Source: Vitellaria paradoxa
Lineage: Eukaryota; Streptophyta; Magnoliopsida; Ericales; Sapotaceae
Reading direction: 5' to 3'
Assembly: GCA_019916065.1 (NCBI GenBank)
Contig: JAINTL010000097.1
Location: 1-64,000, forward strand
DNA: 64,000 nucleotides
Below, in pieces: positions 54,212-64,000 of this stretch. Position 1 is the first letter of the stretch; the number at the start of each line of letters is the position of its first letter. Both the position numbers and the translations under genes were made by a program. The notes beneath the pieces were generated by a model. The model searched no databases, was not told where the DNA came from, and saw only the letters and a program-made list of their open reading frames with translations.

Positions 54212-54383
54212 TGGACCCTAGTTGTCTATTAGCATTACGTTTGACTCGCAGGGCTATGATAGTTACAAAAAACACATAAAGAGCATATTGAATTAATCAA
54301 GTGCTCAATCCCCTACGTCCACACAAGTTCAGTGGCCTACTTCTATTGACAAAAATTTACCAAAGTGAATGGGTCATGTGCTA
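54212..54383. other. Short stretch between two G LTRs
   Basis: It continues across the solo LTR at 56255, so it belongs to the F spacer. No gene. Its last five bases (TGCTA) are the target duplication of the solo LTR. Confidence 0.55.
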
Positions 54384-56249
54384 TGATTAGTATGCATTAT
54401 TGTATAATTTTATATCTATTGAGCATGCTAATTATGCAATTTTGCTTGTTATTGGTGAGGTTTTAGCTTAATTATCTCATTTCCATGCACTCTTGTTATT
54501 GGTGTGTTTCAGGTGATATAATTTGGTATTTTAGCTTGAAATAACGCTAAGAGTGCAGGTGAGGAGGAGCCAAAGCAAGCTAGAGTAAGGAAGTGCAAGA
54601 ACATGCTTTGGTGTCTTTTGGGGCATTTCGTCGAACACTTGGCACACATGGAGAAAACAGCTTGAAGACAAAAAGGCCAACATGTGCAGTGACTTCGAAG
54701 ACTTCCTCAATGTCCCAAGTGCCATCCCAAGGAATAGAATCAGTTACCATGGCTGCCAGGGAGAAAGAGATGGTTGAAGTGGTGTGTAGCTGAAGTTCTA
54801 GCTTAACACCCTGTAAGTATTTTGACCATATCTTTTTACTCACAACTCTGATTGACCTGATTCTTTTGGGTTGGAAAGAAGACTCGAAGAGCTACAACTT
54901 TCATGTTTTAGCCGAAGCTTGAATCAATCGTCTTCGAGGTTAAAATTGCATTGGGAGTTGAGGACAGAAAACTGTTAGAAGAAAGAGATGACTTCAAGCA
55001 GAATTTGAGGAATCAAGGTTTTGTGGTCCAGACCATCCCGAACCTCCACCCAAATGGTCTGGACCACAATGAGCTTGTTTCGCCGAAATTGTGGGGATGA
55101 CCATTTTGTTGCCCGGACCCCCTTCCAGATGGTCCAGAAAACAGTAGCCGAGCATGCACGGTTTAAGCTACACTTTTTAGGGTTTCTATGTAACTCTTTT
55201 ATAAACCTTATGCACGGCCAAACTAGGAGAGGAACTTTTCATATTTTTAGATACTTTTGAGCATTCTAAGATAGTTTTTGAGAGTTTTCAATATCGTTGT
55301 AATGTTTTTGAAGATTTTCGAAGCAAGTTTGTTCATCGCTGCAGTTTCATTCCATTACTTTCTTTCAGAACTGTTTAACTTGTAAGTTTGATTTCGTTTC
55401 ACTCTTTAATAGTATGCTTTATTCATTTCAATTGCTAGATCGATTGATTATATGCGTATTTATTATTTTCATTTCATTTAAAATAATGCTAGCATAAAAA
55501 CCCTAGTTCTTGATTCAACAAATCAAGGAAGGGTAGTTCACGAAAACATTATGGGAAGTTCGTAGGCCCTTCGTATGAGTTGCGAAAGCTCATGGATCTA
55601 CTATTTTTTAAACCTATTTTAACTTGTTTCGAAAACATTCGAAAACGAAAACCTTTAACCATATTCACTGAAATCAGTGGTATGGGTTTTCGATTATCAT
55701 TGATTAATACTTTTGAACAAATTAAAAGTAGGATTCAAGTTCAATTATGATTTCATTTATTTGAAAAGACTTTCGAAAACAAAAGTTTTTAACCATATTC
55801 ATTTGAAATCACTGGTACTAACTTTTGGATTTAAAATATTTTCAATATTTTTTAGCAAACCCTTAATTCAGATTTGAACCCAATCATCCCATAGTGAAGT
55901 AGTGAACTATCTGGACTTGAAAGTTGAATCAAGAACCTCTTTAATACCATGTTTGTTATCTAATTTAATTTCTGAGTTAATCATTTGCTTTAAAATTTAA
56001 TTTAATTTAATTTTAATTTAATATCACAATTCCTTCATTCCATCATTCTCAACCCAACCATTCTCAGACATCCTATAAATCCAAAATTAGTTTAAATTAA
56101 TTTAGGTTCACCTACTAACTAAGAGAACAAGTCTAAAGCTTTCAACAAAGCTTTCCTTATGGATTCGACCTCGGACTTACTGAGTTTAAAACTACGACTG
56201 CCCTCTTGCACTTGAGAGGTAGAACCCACACATATTTTAGGGTCGGTCA
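54384..56249 (+). mobile_element. Family G solo LTR
   Basis: 1866 bp, starting TGATTAGTATGC and ending GGGTCGGTCA, flanked by TGCTA at 54379-54383 and 56250-56254. No primer site or polypurine tract adjoins, so it is the product of LTR-LTR recombination. It has a 14-bp inverted repeat (55022-55035 / 55055-55068), a TATA box (TTTTATAAAC, about 55197-55206) and the leader and end sequence common to E3/E4 LTRs. Confidence 0.92.
55022..55068 (+). promoter_or_regulatory. Inverted repeat in G LTR upstream of the TATA box
   Basis: TGTGGTCCAGACCA and TGGTCTGGACCACA are exact reverse complements with a 19-base loop. The TATA box is about 130 bp downstream; weaker GGTCC words continue to 55139. Confidence 0.7.
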
Positions 56250-56254
56250 TGCTA

Positions 56255-57012
56255 GTCCAGGTGGCTATGCAACATCCACCAAAGAGGGGTCCATTTACAC
56301 AAATTCTAAACACAAATTGAATAAGAAAACATTTGAAATTGATTAAGTTAAAAACAGACAAAAATTTTAGGGTCTAGTGGACCCAAGGACCCAAGTGATG
56401 ACCTACAGTGTAATTAATGTTGAGAGTGTGAAGAAATTCACTCAAAGTGAGCAATTTCCATCTACCCATTGTTTGAAATCCAAAATGGGACTCAAACATA
56501 AAAGAAATTTGAAACCCTCGGTGCAAATGAGCTCGAGTTCAACAAAATGGGTAAAATAGCTACCTAGGGTTTGAGATGGAGAATAAACTCACCTTGAACC
56601 AGTTTTGTGAAGAAATTGGATCGGAACTTGGATGAATAATCTTTAAGGAAGCCTAAACTTGAAGAAATCTCAAAGTGTGTGAGGTAGAATCAGAAAGAAA
56701 GTGAGAGGTTTGAAAATTTTGAAGTTGAAATAGCCGAAGGGTTTGTTTTAAAAGTTGCAGGGTCCAGACCACTGGCGGGGTGTCCGGACCACAGAAAGGT
56801 TGGCCTCTATTTTTTTCACAGAAAACACACTGTGGTCTGGACCATTAAGTTTAGGGGTTGGGACCACTGAACTGGATATTTGAATTGTTTTTTCTTTTTT
56901 TTTTTTTAAAAAACCAAAAAGGCCTCAAACTCACAATTGAAAACCTAAAACAAAGTAAAAAGTAAAATCTACCCTAATCCTAAATATGGTACAATTACAA
57001 CACTTTGCTAAT
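56255..57012 (-). promoter_or_regulatory. Element F spacer after integrase, with LTR-type motif
   Basis: No gene. GGTCCAGACC (56761-56770), GTCCGGACC (56782-56790) and GGTCTGGACC (56834-56843) form a cluster, with CGGGGTGT[C/T]CGGACCACAGA shared with the F LTR at about 50075-50095. The A-rich strand runs near 56895-56912. Confidence 0.5.
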
Positions 57013-58080
57013 CCTGGATTACTTGTAGGATGGAGGATCTAAAAGATCCCACAATTCAACCAAACCAATGAAATTTTCTAAATAGGGTTTAAGTCTATGC
57101 CCATTGAATTTAAATCGATCCCTATTTTTTAGATTTTCTATTTCAACAGCCCCATGTTCAGAAACATGTTTAACGATAAATGGGCCAGATCACTTGGATT
57201 GCAATTTACCAGGAAATAAATGAAGTTGTGATCGATAAAGAAGTATTTTCTGACCCTCATGAAATGAACGTCTCGTAATATGTTAGTCGTGTACTTCTTC
57301 ATTTTTTCTTTGGAAATTTGAGCATTCTAATGGGCATCATTTCTTAATTCTTTCATTTCTATAATCTGAAGTTTACGGTGAAGCCCGGCCTCATCGATAT
57401 TAGCATTGAATTGTTTAATGGCCTAATATGCCTTATGTTCTAATTCGACAGGTAAATGGCATGGTTTCCCATAAACCAATCTATATGGTGACATCCCTAG
57501 GGTTGTTTTATAAGCTATATGATATGCCCATAAAGAGTCAATCAATCGTAGTGACTAGTCCTTGCAATTAGGGTTAACTATTTTCTCAAGGATTTGTTTT
57601 ATCTCCCTATTAGCAGATTCTACTTGGCCCCTTGTTTGTGGGTGGTTGGATGCACCAACTTTTATGAACAACACCATATTTAAGCAATAGTGTTCCCATA
57701 GGATGATTGCAGAAGTGTTTTCCTCCATCACTAATAATTACTCGAGGTACTCCAAGACGCAAGAAAATATTCTCGTGGAGGAATTTAATCATGACTTTAT
57801 GATCATTAGTTCTAGCGGAAATTGCTTCAACCCATTTAGACACATAGTCAACCCCTAATAAGATATATTCATACCTATGTAAAATTGGGAAAGGACCTAT
57901 GAAATCTATTCTCCAACAATCAAACACCTCTAAAACAAGAATAGGGGATAAGGGCATCGTGTTTCTACATGTTAAACTCCCCGAGCGTTGGCATTTATCA
58001 CATGTGGTGCAAAAATGATGAACATCTTTAAACAACGAAGGCCAATAGAATCCACATTTGGAAGATTTTTGCGGCTATTT
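57013..58080 (-). pseudogene. Element F integrase, decayed
   Basis: The zinc-binding end (HHFCTTCDKCQRSG, near 58010) and core ([26 protein letters not shown] with the second Asp kept) are readable from 58035 to 57610. After a frame break near 57640-57665 the remaining core and the C-terminal part (toward 57020) are recognisable in several frames but full of stops. It is homologous to E2 15101-15991. Confidence 0.83.
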
Positions 58081-58819
58081 TGTTTATGGAAAAATGATCA
58101 CCACAAGCTTGGGTATGGCAAAACTAAAGTATGCGAGGTACTTCCACGTAGGGATACAATGTCGAATCACTTGATCAGGGCAATACTTGAATAAAAAGGG
58201 ATCATCCCAAAAGAAAATTCTAACATTTCGTAAGAATTTCTTTTTATCCTTATAGCTCCATTCATCTGGGATTTTTCCTGTCACTAAGTAATTAGCAATA
58301 TCAGCGTACCAAGGAAAATTGGAGACTGTTATTGCTTTTATGTTAAACAATTGTTTATCTGGGAAGCTATCATTTATTTGAATTTCATCATTTGGGTAAG
58401 CTTCTACCGGTAAATGTGACAAGTGATCCGCTACTATATTCTCAACACCTTTCTTATCTCTTATTTCAAGGTTAAACTCTTGCAAAAGTAAAATCCACCA
58501 GATTAACCTTGATTTGGCTTCTTGCTTGGTCAACAGGTATTTAAGAGCTGAATGATCAGTGAAAATTACAACTATTGAACCAATAAGGTAAGAATGAAAT
58601 TTCATAAGGGCAAAGACAACTGCTAGTGATTCTTTTTCAGTTGTCGTGTAATTTTTCTACGCATCATTTAGAGTTTTAGTTGCATAGTAAATAACATGCG
58701 CCTTTTTGTCTTTTTTTTGTCCTAACACAGCTCCAATAGCATGGTCACTCACATAACACATGAGTTCAAAGGGAAATGACCAATCAGGAGGTTGAATTAT
58801 AAGAGCTGTGGTTAGACAA

Positions 58820-58824
<5 letters not shown>
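58081..58824 (-). pseudogene. Element F RNase H and integrase start
   Basis: The RNase H motifs FELMCYVSDHAIGAVLGQ (about 58770) and [10 protein letters not shown], then [13 protein letters not shown], then the segment before the integrase zinc domain ([18 protein letters not shown]) are present. A stop near 58655 and a frame break near 58100 interrupt it. LINE-2 splits the domain at 58825. Confidence 0.85.
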
Positions 58825-58858
<34 letters not shown>

Positions 58859-61013
58859 GTAAGTAAGTATAAAATTTGGATTAATAGGGAAATTATGTAC
58901 AATATCTTGGGGGCATACCCCCGCAAATCAAAATACAATTACTTATGGATCCTCCAATTGTCAAGTAAACTAGAGTCCACATTAGCCATCTTTGCATGAT
59001 ATTGTAAAAGCTTAGTTCTAACTACATTCTCAATCTTTTGCATAATACAAGCCACGGATGAGGAGTGTCCCTTGTATATTCTTTTGTTCCTTTCTTCCCA
59101 AGTGTAGTATACCAAACCAGTCCAAGCAAGCTTGCAAAGAACTTTATTGATGTGCTTCCCCCCAAACTTCCCCATAGCCCATAAAACTTCATGCTTCCAC
59201 GGTTGTGTAGGCTTGACAATGAAGCATCTTTGTAACACCTTAGCTCTCAATTCAGCCGCAAAGGGGCATGTGAAGAAGAGGTGATCCATAGTTTCCACAG
59301 CATTACAACATAGGACACAATTAGGATCTACATTCATCCCCCAACCAATCAATCTGTCTTTAGTGTTCAACCTACCTTTGATGGCAAGCCAAAGAGTGAA
59401 GCTTTGCCGTGGGATGTGTATGCTAGGCCAAACTAAATGATGCCAATCTACTTTTTGATTCCTTCCTCGGATAGCATTCCAAGTTGCTTTGGCATTGTAT
59501 ACCCCATTCTTTGAAGCTTCCCAAATAAACTTGTCTTCAAGGTTGACTCTCGGCTTGTATGTGGGCGGGTGGTCTATGATTATCTCCCTTAGTTCCCACG
59601 TACACGGGTAAGGCCATTTCCATTCTCCATCTTCAATGATACGGCTAACTTTTGCTTCCTTGGAGATTCCAGCATCATAAGCTACCCGTGGCCCATATTT
59701 TAGGATCAAAGGACCTAAGGGATGCCAATTAGAATACCACAATGAAATAGAATCACCTTTGCCAACTTCATATTTAGAAAGGGATCTAGCTTCATCTCTT
59801 AGTTTTAGCAACTTCCTCCATGTCCAGGAACAATCTACGGGTGGTTTTATTTCCCAAAAACACTTTCCTTTGAGTAGATTGTGGTGACACCACTTAACCC
59901 AAAGGGAGGGGTTTTTGGTGCATAAAGCCCAAATATGTCTCATCATTGAAGCTTTGTTCCATTCTGCAAGTCTTCTTAATCCAAGGCCACCTTCATTTTT
60001 GGGTTTGCAAACTTCTGACCAAGCCACTTTACTTCCCCATTGCCTTAAATCAGCCCCTGACCACAAATATCTTCTCAAGACTTGTTCAATGGCTTCACTA
60101 ACCCTTTTAGGAAGAACAAAATGGATGCTCCAGTAAACTTGTATGCTGAATAAAATGGACTTCACAAGAACCAATCTCCCGGCATATGAAAGGCATTTAG
60201 AAGTCCAGCTCTTGACTCTTTTGGTGATTTTGTCAATTAGCTCCTTGCAATCTTCGAATTTGAGCTTAGTAGAGATCAATGGCACTCCAAGGTACTTGAC
60301 GGGTAGCTCCCCAAGTTGAAAGCCGAGCATTGAACATAATTGCTGCTTATTTTGATTACTTATCCCTGACAAGTATACCTTGCTCTTGCTCCCATTAGGT
60401 TGCAAACCTGAATACTTGTGAAATTGAAGAAGAGCTTGATGAATTAGCTGAAAAGAAGCCTCGTTAGGTGTACATAGTATAAATAAGTCATCCGCAAAGC
60501 AAATATGATTTATGAGAAGATGGGAGCATTTTGGATGATAAGTGAATTCACTTCCTTCCACCATTTTGTTGAAGAGTCTTGAAAAGAACTCCATAGCAAT
60601 TAAGAAAAGATATGGGGAGAGCGGGTCACCTTGACGGAGACCTCTAGCACCTTGAAAGTATCCCTCTAGAGTACCATTGATGGAAATTGAGAATTGGGGG
60701 GAAGTAATGCATGATCTTATCCAATCAACAAACTTGCAAGGAATTTTTAGAGCTTCCAATGCATCTAGAATGAGGTCCCAAGAAACTGAATCAAAAGCTT
60801 TCATCAAGTCAATCTTCAAAGCACTCCTGGGAGACATGTTTGATCTATGATAGTTCCTCACTAACTCTTGCATTAGAAGAATTTGGTCAGAGATAGTTCT
60901 ACCTTTAACAAAAGCCGCTTGAGAAGGGCTAATGATAAAAGGTATAAGTTTCTTCAACCTGTTTGCAATGAGTTTTGATATGCATTTATAAACAGTTGAA
61001 CAACAAGAGATAG
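58825..61013 (-). mobile_element. LINE-2: 5'-truncated L1-type LINE in F
   Basis: The T-run from 58825 is the poly(A) tail. A 17-bp duplication (GTGGTTAGACAACCCTT) flanks it at 58808-58824 and 61014-61030. About 2.19 kb of the 3' end is present, of the same family as LINE-1, with the 5' end lost in the RT region as is usual for incomplete target-primed reverse transcription. Confidence 0.94.
58939..61012 (-). pseudogene. LINE-2 ORF2 fragment, open
   Basis: This is the RT C-part and the C-terminal region: about 691 codons with no stop from the truncation point to 58939. It has GDPLSPY, FADDLFIL, the thumb region (CLSYAGR) and a C-terminal zinc-binding motif (CVLCCNAVETMDHLFFTCPF). The endonuclease and the first part of RT are missing, so it cannot move itself. 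Because it is unbroken it serves as reference for the lesions in LINE-1. Confidence 0.9.
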
Positions 61014-61030
61014 GTGGTTAGACAACCCTT

Positions 61031-62160
61031 GAGCTTATTAAAAGCTTTATGACATTGGAGAGTCCATTCAAATGGGGTATTTTGCATCAACAATTGACAC
61101 ACGGGCTTTGAAATTTCACTAAAAGATTGAATAAACCATCGGTAAAACCAGCGTGCCCCAAAAATGATCGAATGTCCTTCACAGATTGAGGATTGGGAAG
61201 TTTTTGAATAAGTTCTACCTTGGCTTGATCTACTTGAATAACTTCTTTAAAGACTATATGCTCTAACAAATTCTTGGATGACCATAAAATGGCACTTTTC
61301 CCAATTTAACATTAAGTTCTTTTCTTCACATTATGTCAAAACTAAATCAAGGTTCTTTAAGCACTGCTTAAATGAATCTCCATAAACTGAGAAATCGTCC
61401 ATAAGTACCTTGACAATTTCTTCTACCATTTTACTAAAAATACTAATTATATAGCATTGAAAGGTAGCAAAAGCATTGCATAGGCCTAAGGGCATCCTTT
61501 TGTATGCAAAGGTACCAAAAGGACAAGTAAAAGTGGTTTTAGCTTGATCCTCTAAGGCAACCTCTATTTGATTATAACCCGAATAGCCATCTAAAGAACA
61601 ATAATAAGTATGTCCAGCTGCTCTTTCTAGAACTTGATCTAAGAATGGAAGAGGAAAATGATCTTTTCATGTGACTACATTGAGCTTTCTATAATCAATG
61701 CAAACTCACCAACCAGTTTGTATTCGAGTTCGAGCTAACTCATTATTCTGATTCCGAACCACTGTAGCTATTAACTTCTTAGGAACTACTTGTGTAGGAC
61801 TCACCCATTTAGAATCAGAGATGGGATAAATTATTCCTACATCTTATAGTTTCAAAACTTCAACTCTAACTACTTCTTTCATGTTCAAATTGAGTCATCT
61901 TTGCATTTGACGAACCGGTTTGGCATCCTCTTCTAAGTATATATGATATGTCCAAAGGAGAGGACTTATACCCGTTAAGTCTGTCATTGACCATCTCAGA
62001 GCTTTCTTATGACTTTTCAAAAGATCAACTAGCATATGCTCTTGATGGATAGTCAATTTTGAAGAAATAACCACAGGGTACGTTTCTCCCCCACCTAGAA
62101 AAGCGTACTTTAAATTATAGGGTAGAGGTTTCCTATCAGGATTAGGAGCTTTTACTTTTG
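61031..62160 (-). pseudogene. Element F reverse transcriptase, decayed
   Basis: It continues F pol beyond LINE-2. Readable are the end of RT ([13 protein letters not shown] near 61170), the catalytic MDD box near 61395-61415 (LMDDFSVYG, with Leu for Phe), CPFGTFAYKRMPLGLCNA and, upstream, the WVSPTQVVPKK region near 61790. Frame breaks near 61285 and several stops disable it. It is homologous to E2 16850-18000. Confidence 0.85.
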
Positions 62161-63019
62161 AGTACTCTACCTTATTTAAAAGTGGTCTTACATTCTCAAA
62201 GGTTGGTACCTAGTTTCCTACAGATATGATTGGGCACATCTCCAACCAATCAACAATTGCTCCTAATTCTTGGTTTAACATTGTAGAATTCAATTTCACC
62301 TCACTAAAGCAGATTGCTTCTTCTAGAGGATCCTCAACGAGTTCACAATCCACATAATCCTAGACTATAGCTTCAACTAAGTCCACTTCTTATACATCAG
62401 GCACCTCTTTTGGTTGTTTGATAACATGAAACATATTCGTTTCAAACTCAATATTACCAAAAGACATTTTCATAGACCCATTCCTGCAATTAATTAAAGC
62501 ATTTGATGTTGCTAAGAATGGTCATCCAAGAACTACTTGTGTTTGATTAGGTGCAGATAAACTGGTAAGTGTTTAAGTGTCTATGATTATGAAATCCACT
62601 AGAAAATAACAATTTTCCACTTATACCAATACGTCTTCAACTATACCATGTGGGACTTTAATTGATTGATCTACAAGCTACAAAGTCACACAAGTAGGTT
62701 TTATTTCTCCTAAGCCTAATTGTTCAAACACTGAATAAGGAAGCAAATTCACACTTGCTCCTTAATCAATCAATGCTCGACTAATATAGTACTTCTTTAT
62801 ATAGCAAGATATAGTAGGATAACCAAGGTCCTTATATTTTGGGGGAGTATGATATTGTACTATGGCATTTACTTGCTTAATGAGGAATGCTTTCTCTTTT
62901 ATAGTCAATCCCCTTTTCATAGTGCATAATTCCTTAAGGAATTTAGCATGTGAAGGGATTTGCTTAATTGCATCAAGAAGAGGTATATTGATTTTCACTC
63001 GTTTGAATACCTCTAGCAA
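62161..63019 (-). pseudogene. Element F protease and linker, decayed
   Basis: It matches E2 and E1: EVFKRVKINIPLLDAIKQ (63019 on), PPKYKDLGYPTISC, and the catalytic ALID followed by a stop and GASVNLLP near 62760. The second half of the domain (IVEDVLV, NALINCRNGSMKMSFGN, near 62670-62460) and a linker rich in Glu/Asp follow, with stops. Confidence 0.83.
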
Positions 63020-64000
63020 TTTAGTTGCTTAGGCTTCTTTCCTAGCTTTCAAAAATTTTTGGGGAAAGGATGCTTTAGGAACATATTCCTTAGGCACTAT
63101 CATTGGTTCTTCCTCATTTTCTTTCTCATTTCCCTCATCATCTTCTTTTTATCCTCTTTTGCAGATTCCTCAATTATAACTAGTTGTTTTCCCGCCTTCT
63201 TACTATCATCCAACATATGCTTAGGTTTCAACTCTTCTCTAGTGTCATCCTCCTTAGGATGGATAGTTTTATCTACAATCTTACCACTCCTAAGCATTGT
63301 GATGTTTTGTACTTATTCCACATTCCCAAGTACATTAGAAGATCCTTCAACTTGTTTAGCTTGGGCCACTAGGTTTGGACGAGGTTGAGCAAGAAATTGA
63401 CCCCTTGGTTGTGTAGTCAATGTTTGAGTTAATAGGGTCAACTGACTCTTAATATCATCCAAATTTCTATTATTTTGGGCCCAAAGTGAAGACTGAGTAT
63501 TCATGAACTGTTGAAATGTTTCTTCTGTGGACCTCTTATTTGGGGGAATATATGGAGCATGTGATGGTCGCACATTCTAAGACAATCTTGGATTAGGAAT
63601 TAGAACTTGAGGAACTGGAGGATAAGGAGAATGATAGGGTTGTGGTATTTGAGTTCCTTTATTTCTCCAATTGAAATTTGGATGGTTTCTTACTGCTAGA
63701 TTATAGGTTTCAGAATAAGGATTTCCTCTTAAAGCTTGTCCTCGTTATGATTGGCAGTATTAGTTTATAGTATGAATTGGGAGTTCACTAGATGGCTGGC
63801 TTTGCACAACCTCTCTACAAATAGGGATACTAGGGCAATCATCTGTTTTATGGGTTTGGCTATCACACACTATGCAATAGACATTTGCCACTAGTTCTTT
63901 TATGGCTTATGTCCCCTTTTTATTTTCAAGATCTCAATTTCTTTAGTGAGTGCTGCTAGTTTTACTTTGAGGTCATTAGTTTCACTTAAATGATGCATAC
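63020..64000 (-). pseudogene. Element F gag, C-terminal part (continues beyond the window)
   Basis: A CCHC zinc knuckle (CIVCDSQTHKTDDC) is at about 63880-63839. It is followed by a Pro/Asn-rich region, a KRSTEETFQQFMN segment (63535-63500) and a charged Lys/Glu tail (63297-63100, LRSGKIVDK), in the same order as E2 gag. Stops near 63313 and 63577 and other changes break it. The capsid domain and 5' LTR must lie beyond 64000. Confidence 0.85.

Noticed and set aside
1..64000. Host protein-coding genes
   Set aside because: Every long frame with recognisable domains belongs to a retroelement; the rest are short, in LTRs, spacers or the opposite strand of element genes.

Overview
The window is a plant nuclear sequence made entirely of nested transposable elements; I see no host gene. 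Every LTR element for which I can see a primer-binding site carries one complementary to the 3' end of plant tRNA-Asp, and the pol proteins and the extra gene after pol fit Ty3/gypsy elements of the Athila type. The AT-rich sequence, long LTRs, L1-type LINEs and a tRNA-derived SINE suggest a large, repeat-rich angiosperm genome. The species cannot be told from the sequence.

Layout, by insertion history. The oldest visible host is element F (minus strand), with decayed gag-pol at 57-64 kb, its 3' noncoding part at 50.3-53 kb and part of its 3' LTR at 48994-50338. Into F came a 5'-truncated LINE (58825-61013), a solo LTR of family G (54384-56249), a truncated G LTR (53641-54211), a probable solo copia-type LTR (50821-51691) and the big element E1. 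E1 (plus strand) fills 1-48993; the window opens at base 5 of its 5' LTR. E1 was then hit by a full-length LINE in its 5' LTR (344-6162), by the young element E2 in gag (8806-23187, minus), by a SINE in integrase (27431-27698), by the gag-only element E3 in ORF3 (29850-37157, minus) and by the gag-only element E4 in its 3' noncoding region (39844-47232, plus). Target-site duplications support LINE-1 (14 bp), E2 (CTTAT), the SINE (14 bp, one mismatch), E4 (CTAGG), G (TGCTA) and LINE-2 (17 bp). E3 lacks one and sits in a rearranged junction.

How the parts work together. E1, E2 and F have the order LTR, tRNA-Asp primer site, gag, protease, reverse transcriptase/RNase H, integrase, a long spacer, ORF3 (a plant-transposon-type protein; its identity in F is unproven), a long noncoding stretch, polypurine tract, LTR. 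E3 and E4 keep only a gag-like gene and presumably depend on proteins from relatives. E2 is the youngest (equal 1537-bp LTRs, about six differences by eye) but has single-base losses in pol. E1 is full of nonsense changes of the C-to-T kind.

Three patterns stand out. (1) Each LTR family has its own short, often palindromic GC- or CG-centred motif cluster. In most families it lies about 55-75 bp upstream of the TATA box, and in E1, E2 and F the same family-specific motif recurs in the spacer between pol and ORF3. (2) The terminal polypurine tract is preceded by a small hairpin, and a second hairpin-plus-polypurine module occurs internally in all five elements. (3) The LTR starts of E1, E3, E4 and F are themselves hairpins or palindromes whose sequence differs between E1 and the others while the pairing is kept.
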